From positions 1 through 59,473 of the forward strand of contig NZ_DHNR01000007.1 of NCBI RefSeq assembly GCF_002409645.1: 59,473 nt of DNA, in the 5' to 3' direction. The position numbers and the translations under genes were made by a program. Source of the stretch: Acetobacter sp. UBA5411 (GTDB lineage Bacteria > Pseudomonadota > Alphaproteobacteria > Acetobacterales > Acetobacteraceae). Below, in pieces: positions 51,417-59,473 of the stretch; position 1 is the stretch's first letter, and each line of letters begins with the position of its first letter. Below the pieces are notes generated by a model that had not been told where the DNA came from, did not search any database, and was given only the letters and a program-made list of their open reading frames with translations.

Positions 51417-53114
51417 ATGCACGATTACACCATGACCCAAAGCTTCGCATCCCTGTCTTTTCCTCGCCCAACGGAAGCCAGCCTCGCTGATGGTTTCGGT
51501 TCTGTCGCTGTCCTGCTCGATAAAAATGACCTTAAGGGCGCTCTATCGAGCTTCGACCGTGAACGCCGCACCTTTGAAAGCTGGGCGGCGCTTGTCTATC
51601 TACGTTTTGCTCAGGATACGACAAGCGAAGAAGCAAAGCAGGATCGCGATTACGCGGATCGCCTGACTCCCAAGGCGACGGCGCATGAAGTCACTCTGAA
51701 AAAGCGTTTCCTCTCTGACCAGTTCCATGACGCGACAGTCGCCATTGTCGGTCCGCACGTCATCGCCCTCTGGAAAAGCGACGTTACGACATTCGACCCA
51801 CGGATCGAGAGCGCACTCGAAGAAGAAGCGCGTCTGACAAGCGAGTACACTGCCCTGCTCGCCTCGGCCCGAATCGAAATCGAAGGACAGACGGTCAACC
51901 TGTCCGGCCTTGCGCCCTGGATGGAGCACCCTGACCGCGCCATACGCCACGCCGCCGAGCAGGCTAGATGGGCGTTCTTTGCCGAACATGGAGAGACACT
52001 CGACACACTCTTCGGACGACTGGTCGAACTGCGCACGGATATGGCCCGCACGCTTGGCTTCGAGACCTATACGCCGCTTGGCTACCGTCGCCTGCGCCGC
52101 GTCGATTACAGCCCGGAAGAAGTCGCCCGTTTCCGCGAGGAAGTCGTCACGCACGTCACACCACTGGTCGCGTCGCTGCTGGAACAGCGTCGAGAAGAGA
52201 TGGGCTGGCCCACCCTGCATTACTGGGACGAGAGCTTTGTAGACCCCAGAGGCAATCCGAAGCCCGCCGGCGACTATGACCTGCTCATCGAGCGCGCCCA
52301 GACCATGTTCGACCGCATGTCAGGCGATCTCGGACCGTTCTTCAAGAGCATGGTGTCGGGTGGTTACGTCGATCTCAAGAACCGGGACGGCAAGGCAGGC
52401 GGTGGTTTCTGCACCGCCTTCCCCGATGTCGGGATGCCGTTCATTTTCGCCAACTTCAACGGCACGCATGGCGATATCAATGTCTTCACGCATGAAATGG
52501 GACACGCCTATCAGAACTGGCGCAGCCGCGACCTGCCGACCATCGACGAATTGTGGCCAACCATGGAAGCGGCGGAAATCGACTCCATGGGGCTGGAATT
52601 CCTGACATGGCCGCACATGGAACTGATGGTTGAGGAGGGCGCTGCCGACCGTTTCCGCCGGATGCATCTGATCGGGTCGCTGAGCTTTCTGCCCTATGGC
52701 GTGTGCGTCGATCACTTCCAGCATGAAGTGTACGCCAATCCCACCATGACAGCACAGGAGCGTCACGAAACATGGCGGCGTCTGGAACGCCATTACATGC
52801 CGTGGCGTGATTATGGCGACCTCTCCTATCCAGCGCACGGCGGACGCTGGCAGGCGCAGGGGCATATCTACCGCAACCCGTTCTATTACATCGACTATAC
52901 GCTGGCTCTCTGCTGCGCGATGCAACTCTGGCTTCAGTCCCGGCGCGATGAACCGGCGGCGATGAAAGCCTATGAAGGGCTGTGCGCGCAGGGAGGATCA
53001 GCGCCATTCACCGGACTGATCGCCAAGGCCGGACTTGTTTCACCGTTCGCTTCCGGCGTGCTGGCCGACGTTGTTCAGGAAGCGGCTGATTTTCTGGAAA
53101 ACGGTCCGCGTTAA
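51417..53114 (+). CDS. M3 family oligoendopeptidase
   Basis: A 565-residue zinc metallopeptidase of the M3 family (oligoendopeptidase F-like). The zinc site is HEMGH in FTHEMGHAYQNW, with the third ligand Glu downstream in ESTM-like AAEIDSMGLEF. There is no signal peptide, so it is probably cytoplasmic and degrades short peptides. Several starts are open (TTG 51378, ATG 51396, 51417 and 51432); ATG 51417 (MHDYTMTQSFASL) is chosen because a GCAGG lies upstream. Divergent from the 2OG oxygenase gene; the 172-base gap has no assigned promoter. Confidence 0.93.
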   Translation: MHDYTMTQSFASLSFPRPTEASLADGFGSVAVLLDKNDLKGALSSFDRERRTFESWAALVYLRFAQDTTSEEAKQDRDYADRLTPKATAHEVTLKKRFLSDQFHDATVAIVGPHVIALWKSDVTTFDPRIESALEEEARLTSEYTALLASARIEIEGQTVNLSGLAPWMEHPDRAIRHAAEQARWAFFAEHGETLDTLFGRLVELRTDMARTLGFETYTPLGYRRLRRVDYSPEEVARFREEVVTHVTPLVASLLEQRREEMGWPTLHYWDESFVDPRGNPKPAGDYDLLIERAQTMFDRMSGDLGPFFKSMVSGGYVDLKNRDGKAGGGFCTAFPDVGMPFIFANFNGTHGDINVFTHEMGHAYQNWRSRDLPTIDELWPTMEAAEIDSMGLEFLTWPHMELMVEEGAADRFRRMHLIGSLSFLPYGVCVDHFQHEVYANPTMTAQERHETWRRLERHYMPWRDYGDLSYPAHGGRWQAQGHIYRNPFYYIDYTLALCCAMQLWLQSRRDEPAAMKAYEGLCAQGGSAPFTGLIAKAGLVSPFASGVLADVVQEAADFLENGPR

Positions 53115-53173
53115 GGCTCCAAACCTTCGGCACCTGCGTTAGATCAAACGCCTGACGCAGGGCCTCACAGTTT

Positions 53174-53989
53174 TCAGCCTGCGCCTTTCTCAAGCTTATC
53201 CAGCTTGACGGTCAGATGCCCCACCTTGGGGTGATCGATTTCCGTCCGTACCGGCACCGGTCCATACCCATCCACATTGATGAACCACACCGTCCCGCCG
53301 TGAGGCTCACGCAAGGCTTTCGCCTGATGTCCCTTGATGAAGCCTGCGGTCTGATATCCGGAAAATTCGCAGCGCATCGCCGGAACCTTCCGGTCCTGAA
53401 AGACGTCCGGTTTCATGTCCTGTCCCGTTGTCTTCAGCGTGAAATGTGACACCCTGATTCCATCGAACACGTCATATGTGCCATCACAATGACCTGTCTT
53501 CCGCACCGTCAGAATGACCTTCGCCATGGTGCTCAGGATATCGGTTCCACGTTGCCGCAGTTCATCCGGAACCGGCTCACGGTCTGTCTCTTTCGGCTCC
53601 TGCAAGGTGACGACAGGCTGGCCATGCTGATAATCCAGAACAACGTGACGCTGGGCCGATCGGCTCAGACCCTGACTGTCATAGCGAGACGGCACCACGA
53701 CATCGTTCTGAATGGCACCGGTCGCGACAGACTGGATACGCAGTCTGGTGAAGATACTGAGCAGCCCTTCGGCCCGTGCCTGCATGGTAACGTTATAATG
53801 CGTCTGTTCGAGCAGAAAGCTGGTCTCCAGCTTCATCACCGGGAGCCAGTGCGTATAAATCGTGTATTTGATGTGGATCGCGCTGTTAGCAGCGGGAGAA
53901 CTGGCTTGCGATGCCTCCTGCGCATGCGCAGAGCCACCGACCAGAAAACACAGACAGCACGCAGGTAGCAGCAATCGTCTCGCCGTCAT
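53174..53989 (-). CDS. DUF3108 family exported protein
   Basis: A 271-residue exported protein of the DUF3108 family. ATG 53989 gives MTARRLLLPACCLCFLVGG and then AHA, a Sec signal peptide with a cleavage-type end. The mature part has the DUF3108 pattern: HIKYTIYTHWLPVMKLETSF near the N-terminus, and GTVWFINVDGYGPVPVRTEID near the C-terminus. The open frame extends 59 codons upstream into the IclR gene region, but those residues have no signal character. An earlier GTG (54046) is possible. Function is unknown. Confidence 0.85.
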   Translation of the reverse strand: MTARRLLLPACCLCFLVGGSAHAQEASQASSPAANSAIHIKYTIYTHWLPVMKLETSFLLEQTHYNVTMQARAEGLLSIFTRLRIQSVATGAIQNDVVVPSRYDSQGLSRSAQRHVVLDYQHGQPVVTLQEPKETDREPVPDELRQRGTDILSTMAKVILTVRKTGHCDGTYDVFDGIRVSHFTLKTTGQDMKPDVFQDRKVPAMRCEFSGYQTAGFIKGHQAKALREPHGGTVWFINVDGYGPVPVRTEIDHPKVGHLTVKLDKLEKGAG

Positions 53990-54092
53990 CCTGTTGCGCA
54001 GGAAAAGGCTGCCGGTTCGGGGATGATTGTCGCTCAAACTGTTCACCGAGTGCTGTGATGGAAAACTTTCCTTTACATAAAACCAGAATCTT

Positions 54093-54908
54093 TCATTCGC
54101 CAAGTCCGCCCCAGCGTCCACGGTATCCCAGCCGCCCTGACAGGGTCTGGGCAATCGAGACCACAAGCCGTCCCATCACCTCTGCCTGTTTCAGGGTATC
54201 TTTCGGTTTGGGCTGACTGATCCCCAAGCCCGCAACGACATTCCCGGCAAGATCATGGACCGGTGCGGCAAAGCACCAGACGCCCACCTGTACCTGCTCG
54301 TCATCCACCGCATATCCGCGACGCCGCACCCCGGCGATCTCATCCATCACGGCGACAGGAGCGGAGGCGCCCGTCGTGGTTGGAGGGGCAGGCCAAGATG
54401 ACATCGGGTAAAGCGTGAGCCATTTTCTCAGTGCGGCTCCCTCCATCGCCCCAAGCTGGGCCATGCCCGTCGCGGTGTACATGGCAGGCAGACGAAGCCC
54501 TACATTGTAGTGGATGCCAAAACCCTTCTCGTTTGCTCGGCTGGCGACATACACGACATCCTCGCCTTCCAGCGTGCTCAGACTGACGGTGTAAGCGCCG
54601 AGTTCCGGCCTTTCACCAATCAGCTGATGAAACGCATTCAGGAGATCCTGTCTGGGACTGACCTGCACCGCCCAGTCGAGCAATCTGGAACCAAGTCGGA
54701 AACCGCCTCCCCCCGATCCTCCTGTAGCTTCCAGAAGCCCCAGTTCGGCCATCACCGTCACCAGCCCATGCGCCGAACTGCGGGGAAGATCGAGGAGACG
54801 GGCTATTGCTGCGGCATTGGGGGGCGTATCCTGCGTGCTGACAAGATCCAGAATTTTCACTGCACGCCTAAGAGCCGGAACCGACTCACTCTCTTTCATC
54901 ATTATCAC
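54093..54908 (-). CDS. IclR family transcriptional regulator
   Basis: A 271-residue regulator with an N-terminal winged helix-turn-helix (AAIARLLDLPRSSAHGLVTVMAELG, residues about 33-57) and a C-terminal IclR effector domain (AYTVSLSTLEGEDVVYVASR, RRGYAVDDEQVQVGVWCFAAPV). Start at ATG 54908 (MIMMKESESVPALRRAVK) with GGGTG upstream. A glycine-rich linker (GGSGGGGF) joins the domains. No catabolic gene lies next to it, so its target and ligand are unknown. A 14-bp palindrome 31 bases upstream of the start suggests autoregulation. Confidence 0.93.
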   Translation of the reverse strand: MIMMKESESVPALRRAVKILDLVSTQDTPPNAAAIARLLDLPRSSAHGLVTVMAELGLLEATGGSGGGGFRLGSRLLDWAVQVSPRQDLLNAFHQLIGERPELGAYTVSLSTLEGEDVVYVASRANEKGFGIHYNVGLRLPAMYTATGMAQLGAMEGAALRKWLTLYPMSSWPAPPTTTGASAPVAVMDEIAGVRRRGYAVDDEQVQVGVWCFAAPVHDLAGNVVAGLGISQPKPKDTLKQAEVMGRLVVSIAQTLSGRLGYRGRWGGLGE

Positions 54909-54939
54909 CCATGAGTGTCCTTGACGTCGCTCTCAAGAA

Positions 54940-54982
54940 TCGGATATATCCGAGATACGGGATCGTGTTCAATATAATGAAC
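54940..54982. promoter_or_regulatory. Candidate operator palindromes upstream of the IclR gene
   Basis: TCGGATATATCCGA (54940-54953) is a perfect 14-bp palindrome. GTTCA-N6-TGAAC (54967-54982) is a second, spaced palindrome. Both lie in the 386-base gap before the IclR start (54908), where regulators of this family commonly bind. Which protein binds is inference. The rest of the gap, to 55294, holds only the weak small frame listed separately. Confidence 0.5.
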
Positions 54983-55057
54983 AACAAAAACCAGAACACG
55001 GTCTCGTCTAATACGCTGATAGAAGACTGCAAAAGCAGCTGTCTCCCCTGATATAGA

Positions 55058-55255
55058 TCAGCCGATTTCAGACAAAAGAGCGATCATCTCCTCCCCGTCC
55101 CGCTTGCAGTCCTGCATGCTGACCGGAGACGTCAGGCGGTCCGTCCAGCCCATCAGACTCTGAAGCCCCCCCTCTGCGGGCAAGGCTCCAATAGTTTCGC
55201 TATGCCCACAACAGGAAGATATATCCTGCACGCGCCAGCACCCTTCCTTCAGCAA
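55058..55255 (-). CDS. Possible small protein, weak evidence
   Basis: A 65-codon frame opened by TTG (55255), reading MLKEGCWRVQDISSCCGHS to EEMIALLSEIG. It lies between prfC and the IclR gene on the same strand, 40 bases past the prfC stop. Composition looks plausible for protein (two Cys-Cys-Gly-His type residues, acidic C-terminus), but no ATG or good ribosome site supports it. It may be chance. Confidence 0.25.
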   Translation of the reverse strand: MLKEGCWRVQDISSCCGHSETIGALPAEGGLQSLMGWTDRLTSPVSMQDCKRDGEEMIALLSEIG

Positions 55256-55294
55256 TCATGATTGAAACTGACGAAAGAGCGCTACCCGTCGGGC

Positions 55295-56857
55295 TTATCC
55301 GATTTCGATACCGATCTGCTTGACGTCATGGAACGACAGATCCGGGTTCATCTCCTCAGTGCGGCGCATCATGAAGCCCGAACTGGCCAGGAACACCGGA
55401 TCGCCATCCAGATCATCCGCCATCGACGAACGGTTCGTCAGCATGAACGTCTCAAGTTTCGTCCGGTCACCCGTCACCCAGCGCGCCAGTGAGAATGGTG
55501 TGGAATCGAACCCGATGGCCACGCCATATTCGCCTTTCAGGCGCTCCTGAAGCACGTCCAACTGAAGGGTTCCCACGACACCGACGATAGGCTGTGCCCC
55601 ATCCTGTGGCCTGAAGAGCTGCACGACACCCTCTTCCGCCAGTTCGGTCAGAGCCTGCCGCAGCTTCTTGGCCTTCATCGCATCATCGAGCCGCACGCGC
55701 CGCAGGATTTCCGGTGCGAAATACGGAACGCCGGTAAAGCGGATGGACTCACCTTCCGTCAGCGTGTCGCCGATGCGCAGGGTGCCATGGTTGGGAATAC
55801 CCACCACATCGCCGGCAAAGGCTTCCTCGGCAAGCTGACGATCACGGGCGAAGAAGAACTGCGGCGTATGCAGCACAAAGCTCTTGCCCGTCCGCGTATT
55901 CAGCAGCCGCATCCCGCGGGTCAGTCTGCCTGAACAGACACGGGCGAAGGCGATGCGATCCCGGTGATTCGGGTCCATGTTCGCCTGAATCTTGAATACG
56001 AGCGCCGTCATCTGCGCCTCGTCCGACGTGACCGTGCGACTTTCAGTGTTCTGGGCACGCGGTGCAGGCCCGAAGGCGACCAGCGCATCCAGCAGATCCG
56101 TAACGCCAATCTCTTTCATGGCGCTACCGAAGAACACCGGTGTCAGATGCCCCTCATCGAACGACTCACGGTCGAATTCCGGAAGAGCGGCTTCCACGAG
56201 TTCAAGCTCCTCCCGCACCTGCACCATGCGCGGATCGCTTTCCTCGACAGGCACCGTCGTGTGAATCTCGCCATTTCTGATGTCATACGTGCCGATAAAG
56301 GTCGCGGCCCGACCGATCGGCCATGTCAATGGGGTCGTATCAAGCGCCAGCGAGGAAGAAATTTCGTCCAGTATTTCGAACGGATCACGCGACTCACGAT
56401 CCATCTTGTTGATGAACGTGACGATGGGAATGTCGCGGAGACGGCAGATCTCGAACAGCTTGCGTGTCCGGTCCTCAATACCCTTGGCGGCGTCAATCAC
56501 CATCACGGCGGAATCAACAGCGGTCAGCGTCCGGTAAGTGTCTTCCGAGAAGTCTTCATGGCCCGGTGTGTCCAGCAGGTTGAAAACACAGCCACCATAT
56601 TCAAAGGTCATCACGGACGTGACGACAGAAATGCCACGATCACGCTCGATGCCCATCCAGTCAGAACGGGTCCGACGCCTCTCACCTTTTGCCCTGACGT
56701 TCCCCGCCATCTGGATGGCGCCGCCCGCTCGCAGTATCCGCTCTGTCAGCGTCGTTTTACCGGCGTCAGGATGGGAAATAATAGCAAAGGTACGTCGCCG
56801 ACTGATGGCTCCGGCAAGAGAAGACAGGGGCGCGGGGCCGTCATTGATGTCTGTCAT
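55295..56857 (-). CDS. prfC: Peptide chain release factor 3
   Basis: GTPase of 520 residues that removes RF1/RF2 from the ribosome after termination. The P-loop is SHPDAGKTTLTE, G3 is DTPGHEDFSED and G4 is NKMDRESRDP. The ATG at 56857 (MTDINDGPAPLSSLAGAISRR) is the family-like start; an upstream in-frame start at 56938 would run into the rpsD terminator. Its length matches E. coli RF3 (529). It lies after rpsD but is separated from it by a strong terminator, so it probably has its own promoter. Confidence 0.96.
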   Translation of the reverse strand: MTDINDGPAPLSSLAGAISRRRTFAIISHPDAGKTTLTERILRAGGAIQMAGNVRAKGERRRTRSDWMGIERDRGISVVTSVMTFEYGGCVFNLLDTPGHEDFSEDTYRTLTAVDSAVMVIDAAKGIEDRTRKLFEICRLRDIPIVTFINKMDRESRDPFEILDEISSSLALDTTPLTWPIGRAATFIGTYDIRNGEIHTTVPVEESDPRMVQVREELELVEAALPEFDRESFDEGHLTPVFFGSAMKEIGVTDLLDALVAFGPAPRAQNTESRTVTSDEAQMTALVFKIQANMDPNHRDRIAFARVCSGRLTRGMRLLNTRTGKSFVLHTPQFFFARDRQLAEEAFAGDVVGIPNHGTLRIGDTLTEGESIRFTGVPYFAPEILRRVRLDDAMKAKKLRQALTELAEEGVVQLFRPQDGAQPIVGVVGTLQLDVLQERLKGEYGVAIGFDSTPFSLARWVTGDRTKLETFMLTNRSSMADDLDGDPVFLASSGFMMRRTEEMNPDLSFHDVKQIGIEIG

Positions 56858-56884
56858 GGCGAGAGAGGCTCTGAACTGGGGGAG

Positions 56885-56927
56885 AAAAAACAGGAACGCC
56901 GGACAGAGAGTGTCTCCGCCCGGCGTC
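56885..56927 (-). terminator. Rho-independent terminator of rpsD
   Basis: On the minus strand a GC-rich stem (complement of 56896-56902 ACGCCGG with 56920-56926 CCGGCGT) and an inner GACA/TGTC helix (56902-56905 with 56911-56914) precede a run of six Ts (complement of 56885-56890). It lies 42 bases past the rpsD stop and between rpsD and prfC. Confidence 0.8.
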
Positions 56928-56968
56928 TGAAAAAGCACCTGGCCCGCAAGAGCCAGAGCGTCCTGAAA

Positions 56969-57586
56969 TCAGCGAGAGTAGAACTCGACCACCAGGTTCG
57001 GTTCCATCTGCACCGGATATGGCACATCGGACAGCTTCGGAGCGCGCAGGAACGAGCCCTTCATCTGGCGGTGGTCCACTTCCATGTATTCCGGAACATC
57101 GCGCTCGCCGCTCTGCGAGGCATCCAGAACAGCGGCAAGCTGCTTGGACTTTTCGCGAACTTCGATCACGTCACCTTCGCGAACGAGGTAGGACGGGATG
57201 TTCACTTTCTTGCCGTTAACCAGCACATGACCGTGGTTCACGAACTGACGTGCAGCAAACGGCGTTACTGCGAACTTCAGACGGTAAACAACGGCATCCA
57301 GACGACGCTCCAGCAGACCGATCAGGTTCTCGGAGGTATCGCCCTTACGACGAACAGCCTCTTCGTAGTATTTACGGAACTGCTTCTCGCTGATGTTACC
57401 GTAGTAACCCTTCAGCTTCTGCTTCGCCATCAGCTGGACGGAGAAGTCGGAAGGCTTGCCCTTACGACGCTGACCGTGCTGACCCGGACCGTATTCCCGC
57501 TTGTTGACCGGCGACTTGGCACGGCCCCACAGGTTTACGCCAAGGCGGCGGTTAATCTTGTACTTGCTCTCAAGGCGCTTGCTCAT
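56969..57586 (-). CDS. rpsD: 30S ribosomal protein S4
   Basis: Primary 16S rRNA-binding protein, 205 residues, normal length. N-terminus MSKRLESKYKINRRLGVNLWG and the S4 domain with RRLDAVVYRLKFA and VNHGHVLVNGKKVNIPSYLV are clear. Unlike many bacteria, it is not in the alpha operon here, but stands alone between prfC and a divergent LysR gene, which is usual in alphaproteobacteria. Promoter at 57764-57792 and a strong terminator define a single-gene unit, with a leader of about 170 bases that could hold regulation. Confidence 0.98.
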   Translation of the reverse strand: MSKRLESKYKINRRLGVNLWGRAKSPVNKREYGPGQHGQRRKGKPSDFSVQLMAKQKLKGYYGNISEKQFRKYYEEAVRRKGDTSENLIGLLERRLDAVVYRLKFAVTPFAARQFVNHGHVLVNGKKVNIPSYLVREGDVIEVREKSKQLAAVLDASQSGERDVPEYMEVDHRQMKGSFLRAPKLSDVPYPVQMEPNLVVEFYSR

Positions 57587-57763
57587 GGGCGCGCTCTACT
57601 TTCATAAAACAGCCACACCCGACATTGCGGTCTGATATGGCTTGTGACGCCGATAGTCCCCAGTCCGGAACAGACTGAAGCGGGCGCGTCCCGTATTACT
57701 GACCCGGGGGAGCATACACCCCATCGGCCAGCCGGTCCGTCCACTTTCCCGGCAATGGAGTGC

Positions 57764-57792
57764 GGCCTAAGTGAAAACAGCTTCATTGTCAA
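57764..57792 (-). promoter_or_regulatory. Candidate rpsD promoter
   Basis: On the minus strand a perfect TTGACA (complement of 57787-57792) and a weak TAGGCC (complement of 57764-57769) with a 17-base spacer. The 310-base gap 57587-57896 between rpsD and the LysR gene otherwise shows no gene. Confidence 0.5.
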
Positions 57793-57896
57793 TCAGATTG
57801 CCGTTTTCCTCAGGATCATCTCGGATTTTACCCGAAACACATCTCTCAATAACGATCTGTGCTACTGATCCCGCCTGACTGGCAGGGAGACGTATC

Positions 57897-58814
57897 ATGG
57901 AGTTGAGGCAGCTACGATACTTCGTGGCCGTTGCCGAACACGGCAGCTTCACCAAGGCGGCACTGGCCATCGGCATGGAACAGCCCCCTTTAAGTCAGCA
58001 GATCAAACAGTTTGAACGCGCTCTTGGCGTGACCTTATTTCATCGCCTCACACGCGGCGTGGAACTGACCGATATCGGAGCCGCCCTGATCGGACAGGCA
58101 AAAGCCATCCTTGCGATGGAAGAGGATTTTCTCGGCTTTGCACAAGGTCTCGCCCGCGGTGAGCGGGGCCATCTCCGGGTGGGACTGGCCGGAGCAGTCT
58201 CGCTTCTCCCGATTATCCCCCAGACCATCCGACGTTTTCGTGAAGCGTGGCCAGAAGTTGTCGTTTCGTTCGAGGAGAGCAACACCCCGGCCCTGTCCGA
58301 GGCACTGCATGACCGTCGCGTTGATGTGGCGATCGTGCGCCCTCCTGTAACAGATGACCGCGAACTGGCTGTCTATCCGCTGCTTGACGAGCCGACCGTG
58401 GCCGCCCTCCCAAGTGGCCATGCCTATGAAGGCAGCGGCGCCATTCGACTGGAAATGCTCGCACATGAACCGCTGATCATTTTTCCCAGAGAGTTGGGGC
58501 CGGGTTTTCATGACGCCATTCTGTCTGCCTGCCAGCACGCCGGTTTTACGCCCCGCATGGGTCAGCAGGCTCCACAGATTGCGGCTACAGTTCCTCTGGT
58601 CGCTGCTGGGTTGGGTGTTTCAGTCGTGCCCCAGTCCCTTTCCCAGATTCACGCAGGTGGCGTCACGTTCCATCGCATTGAGGAACCCGCTCCAAGCGCC
58701 ACTCTGGCCATTGCCGTGCTGAAAGGACGTCCGGCTCCTCTTGTCGGACGATTCATCGCTGCGCTGAAAGATGCCTGTGGCGAGTGGGTGGAGCGCAGCC
58801 AGAAAATCGAGTAA
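57897..58814 (+). CDS. LysR family transcriptional regulator
   Basis: A 305-residue regulator. The N-terminal winged helix-turn-helix reads MELRQLRYFVAVAEHGSFTK with QPPLSQQIKQFERALGVTLF, followed by a periplasmic-binding-like effector domain (GHLRVGLAGAVSLLPIIPQT). It belongs to the group whose members respond to small aromatic or organic acids. No co-regulated enzyme gene is adjacent; rpsD lies divergently and flbT downstream. The start is ATG 57897; upstream codons are non-conserved. Confidence 0.93.
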   Translation: MELRQLRYFVAVAEHGSFTKAALAIGMEQPPLSQQIKQFERALGVTLFHRLTRGVELTDIGAALIGQAKAILAMEEDFLGFAQGLARGERGHLRVGLAGAVSLLPIIPQTIRRFREAWPEVVVSFEESNTPALSEALHDRRVDVAIVRPPVTDDRELAVYPLLDEPTVAALPSGHAYEGSGAIRLEMLAHEPLIIFPRELGPGFHDAILSACQHAGFTPRMGQQAPQIAATVPLVAAGLGVSVVPQSLSQIHAGGVTFHRIEEPAPSATLAIAVLKGRPAPLVGRFIAALKDACGEWVERSQKIE

Positions 58815-58863
58815 TTGCCAGAAGCAATCCTGGGTAAAACTTTACCAAACCCTTATTGGGTAA
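58814..58863. promoter_or_regulatory. Overlapping inverted repeats before flbT
   Basis: ATTGC-N5-GCAAT (58814-58828), GGTAAA-AC-TTTACC (58833-58846) and TTACC...GGTAA (58842-58846 with 58859-58863) lie between the LysR stop and flbT. The last two share bases and cannot form together. They could be an operator or an RNA switch, or LysR gene termination. No T-run follows. Confidence 0.4.
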
Positions 58864-58948
58864 CGACATTTATTCCCGGATAACTATTTATAAATACTTC
58901 AATGCCATCCTTCCTTCATCGCGAAACACGCAATGAAAAGGGCTTAAA

Positions 58949-59383
58949 ATGGCAGGGTTAGGTATCAGACTTGAAGCCGGCGACCGGATGATCCTCAACG
59001 GAGCAGGCATCCACTTTCTCACAGCCGCACAGATCAGACTGACAAACCGGGCGAATTTTCTGTTTGGACGTCAGTTCATGCCACCGGAAGAAGCCACGAG
59101 CCCGGCACGCCTCATCTATTACGCGTTGCAGACAGCCTATGTCGGCACGCCGGAAGAAAAAATGGCGGCTCTTGCCGAAGCGACATATCACATCACCACC
59201 TTCATGCAGGAAACCACGTCCGTATCGGCGCGACTGATTCTCAGCGAAGCCATGAAGGCCGCTTCTGAAGGTAATTTTTATCAGGCGCTGAAAATCGCCC
59301 GCAGAATCATCCGCCATGAAGACGCGGTGATCGGCCATGCAAGCGCATCAGCAGGTGGCCTGAACGAATCAGAAGGCAATTAA
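58949..59383 (+). CDS. flbT: Flagellar biosynthesis repressor FlbT
   Basis: A 144-residue post-transcriptional regulator of flagellin mRNA found in alphaproteobacteria. In Caulobacter, FlbT binds the 5' untranslated part of fljK flagellin mRNA and promotes its decay when the hook is incomplete. The protein opens MAGLGIRLEAGDRMILNGAG, and RLIYYALQTAYVGTPEEK and HITTFMQETTSVSARLIL match family sequence. AGGG lies upstream of the ATG at 58949. It is followed by a flagellin gene whose leader has a stem-loop. flaF is not visible in this window; it may lie past the right edge. Confidence 0.93.
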   Translation: MAGLGIRLEAGDRMILNGAGIHFLTAAQIRLTNRANFLFGRQFMPPEEATSPARLIYYALQTAYVGTPEEKMAALAEATYHITTFMQETTSVSARLILSEAMKAASEGNFYQALKIARRIIRHEDAVIGHASASAGGLNESEGN

Positions 59384-59417
59384 CTCAAAATTAGGATTTT
59401 TATAATTTTATAGAACC

Positions 59418-59434
59418 ACTGCAAAAAATGCAGT
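59418..59434 (+). promoter_or_regulatory. Stem-loop in the flagellin mRNA leader
   Basis: ACTGCA (59418-59423) and TGCAGT (59429-59434) form a perfect 6-bp stem with an AAAAA loop, 22 bases before the flagellin ATG. A TATAAT at 59401-59406 would start transcription near 59413, placing the hairpin in the leader, close to the 5' end. This is a plausible FlbT target. Confidence 0.55.
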
Positions 59435-59456
59435 AAACCAAATGGAGAAAATCCAC

Positions 59457-59473
59457 ATGTCACTTTCGATCAA
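59457..59473 (+). CDS. Flagellin, first codons only (truncated by the window)
   Basis: ATG 59457 reads MSLSI then a partial codon AA, exactly the conserved start of bacterial flagellins (MSLSINTN). A GGAG ribosome site lies at 59444-59447. Only five complete codons are in the window. The call rests on this start and on FlbT upstream. Confidence 0.75.

Noticed and set aside
1..59473. tRNA, rRNA, CRISPR array, insertion sequence or prophage
   Set aside because: Intergenic gaps are short and none shows a cloverleaf, direct-repeat array or transposase-like frame on reading.

Overview
The window looks like chromosome from an acetic acid bacterium (Alphaproteobacteria, Acetobacteraceae). This rests on overall GC-rich coding, the gene order gyrB-recF-dnaN-dnaA / rpsT / mutM / ubiE-coaBC-dut, alphaproteobacterial FlbT beside a flagellin, a levansucrase, and family-level similarity of many proteins. 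I cannot name the genus from sequence alone. No rRNA, tRNA, CRISPR array, transposase, prophage or plasmid gene was seen. About 45 well-supported protein genes fill most of the window.

Layout. 1-1.3 kb: one AT-rich orphan gene (DUF2971-like) unlike everything else in base composition. 1.3-8.8 kb: envelope biogenesis, with tamA-tamB on minus and a divergent plsC. 9-13.1 kb: plus-strand operon miaB-phoH-ybeY-corC (tRNA modification, rRNA maturation, ion/membrane stress). 13.2-14.3 kb: a small lipoprotein and an unknown protein. 14.4-22.7 kb: replication block on minus (gyrB, recF, dnaN, dnaA), then rpsT and mutM. Gene direction flips at 22.66-22.69 kb into plus-strand ubiE-coaBC-dut. Three DnaA-box-like sites, one a perfect consensus, lie inside the 3' end of mutM, so an origin or a DnaA regulatory site is plausible here.

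25.5-28.7 kb: a two-gene ABC transporter (fused double permease plus ATPase with a long C-terminal domain) with no binding protein. 28.8-36 kb, minus: an exported methyltransferase, an M16 peptidase lipoprotein, an SDR and a large MscS-type channel. 36-42 kb: an OPT-family transporter, a TadE/TadG-like pair, and copper export (copA, copper chaperone). 42.2-45.6 kb: a small lipoprotein, an HNH endonuclease, gluQ and a signal-peptide-less GH68 levansucrase. 45.8-48.3 kb: two tandem aspartate-type aminotransferases. 48.4-55 kb: a B12-binding radical SAM protein, a 2OG-Fe(II) oxygenase, an M3 peptidase, a DUF3108 protein and an IclR regulator. 55.3-59.5 kb: prfC, rpsD, a LysR regulator, flbT and the first codons of a flagellin.

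Most is core genome. The points most worth a second look are the DnaA-box cluster translated as a MutM C-terminal tail, a stem-loop in the flagellin leader next to the flagellin-mRNA regulator FlbT, a 15-codon mini-ORF bridging coaBC and dut, paired GC-rich hairpins translated as an N-terminal extension of YbeY, and the Sec-exported SAM methyltransferase. I did not find an unmistakable new multi-gene system.
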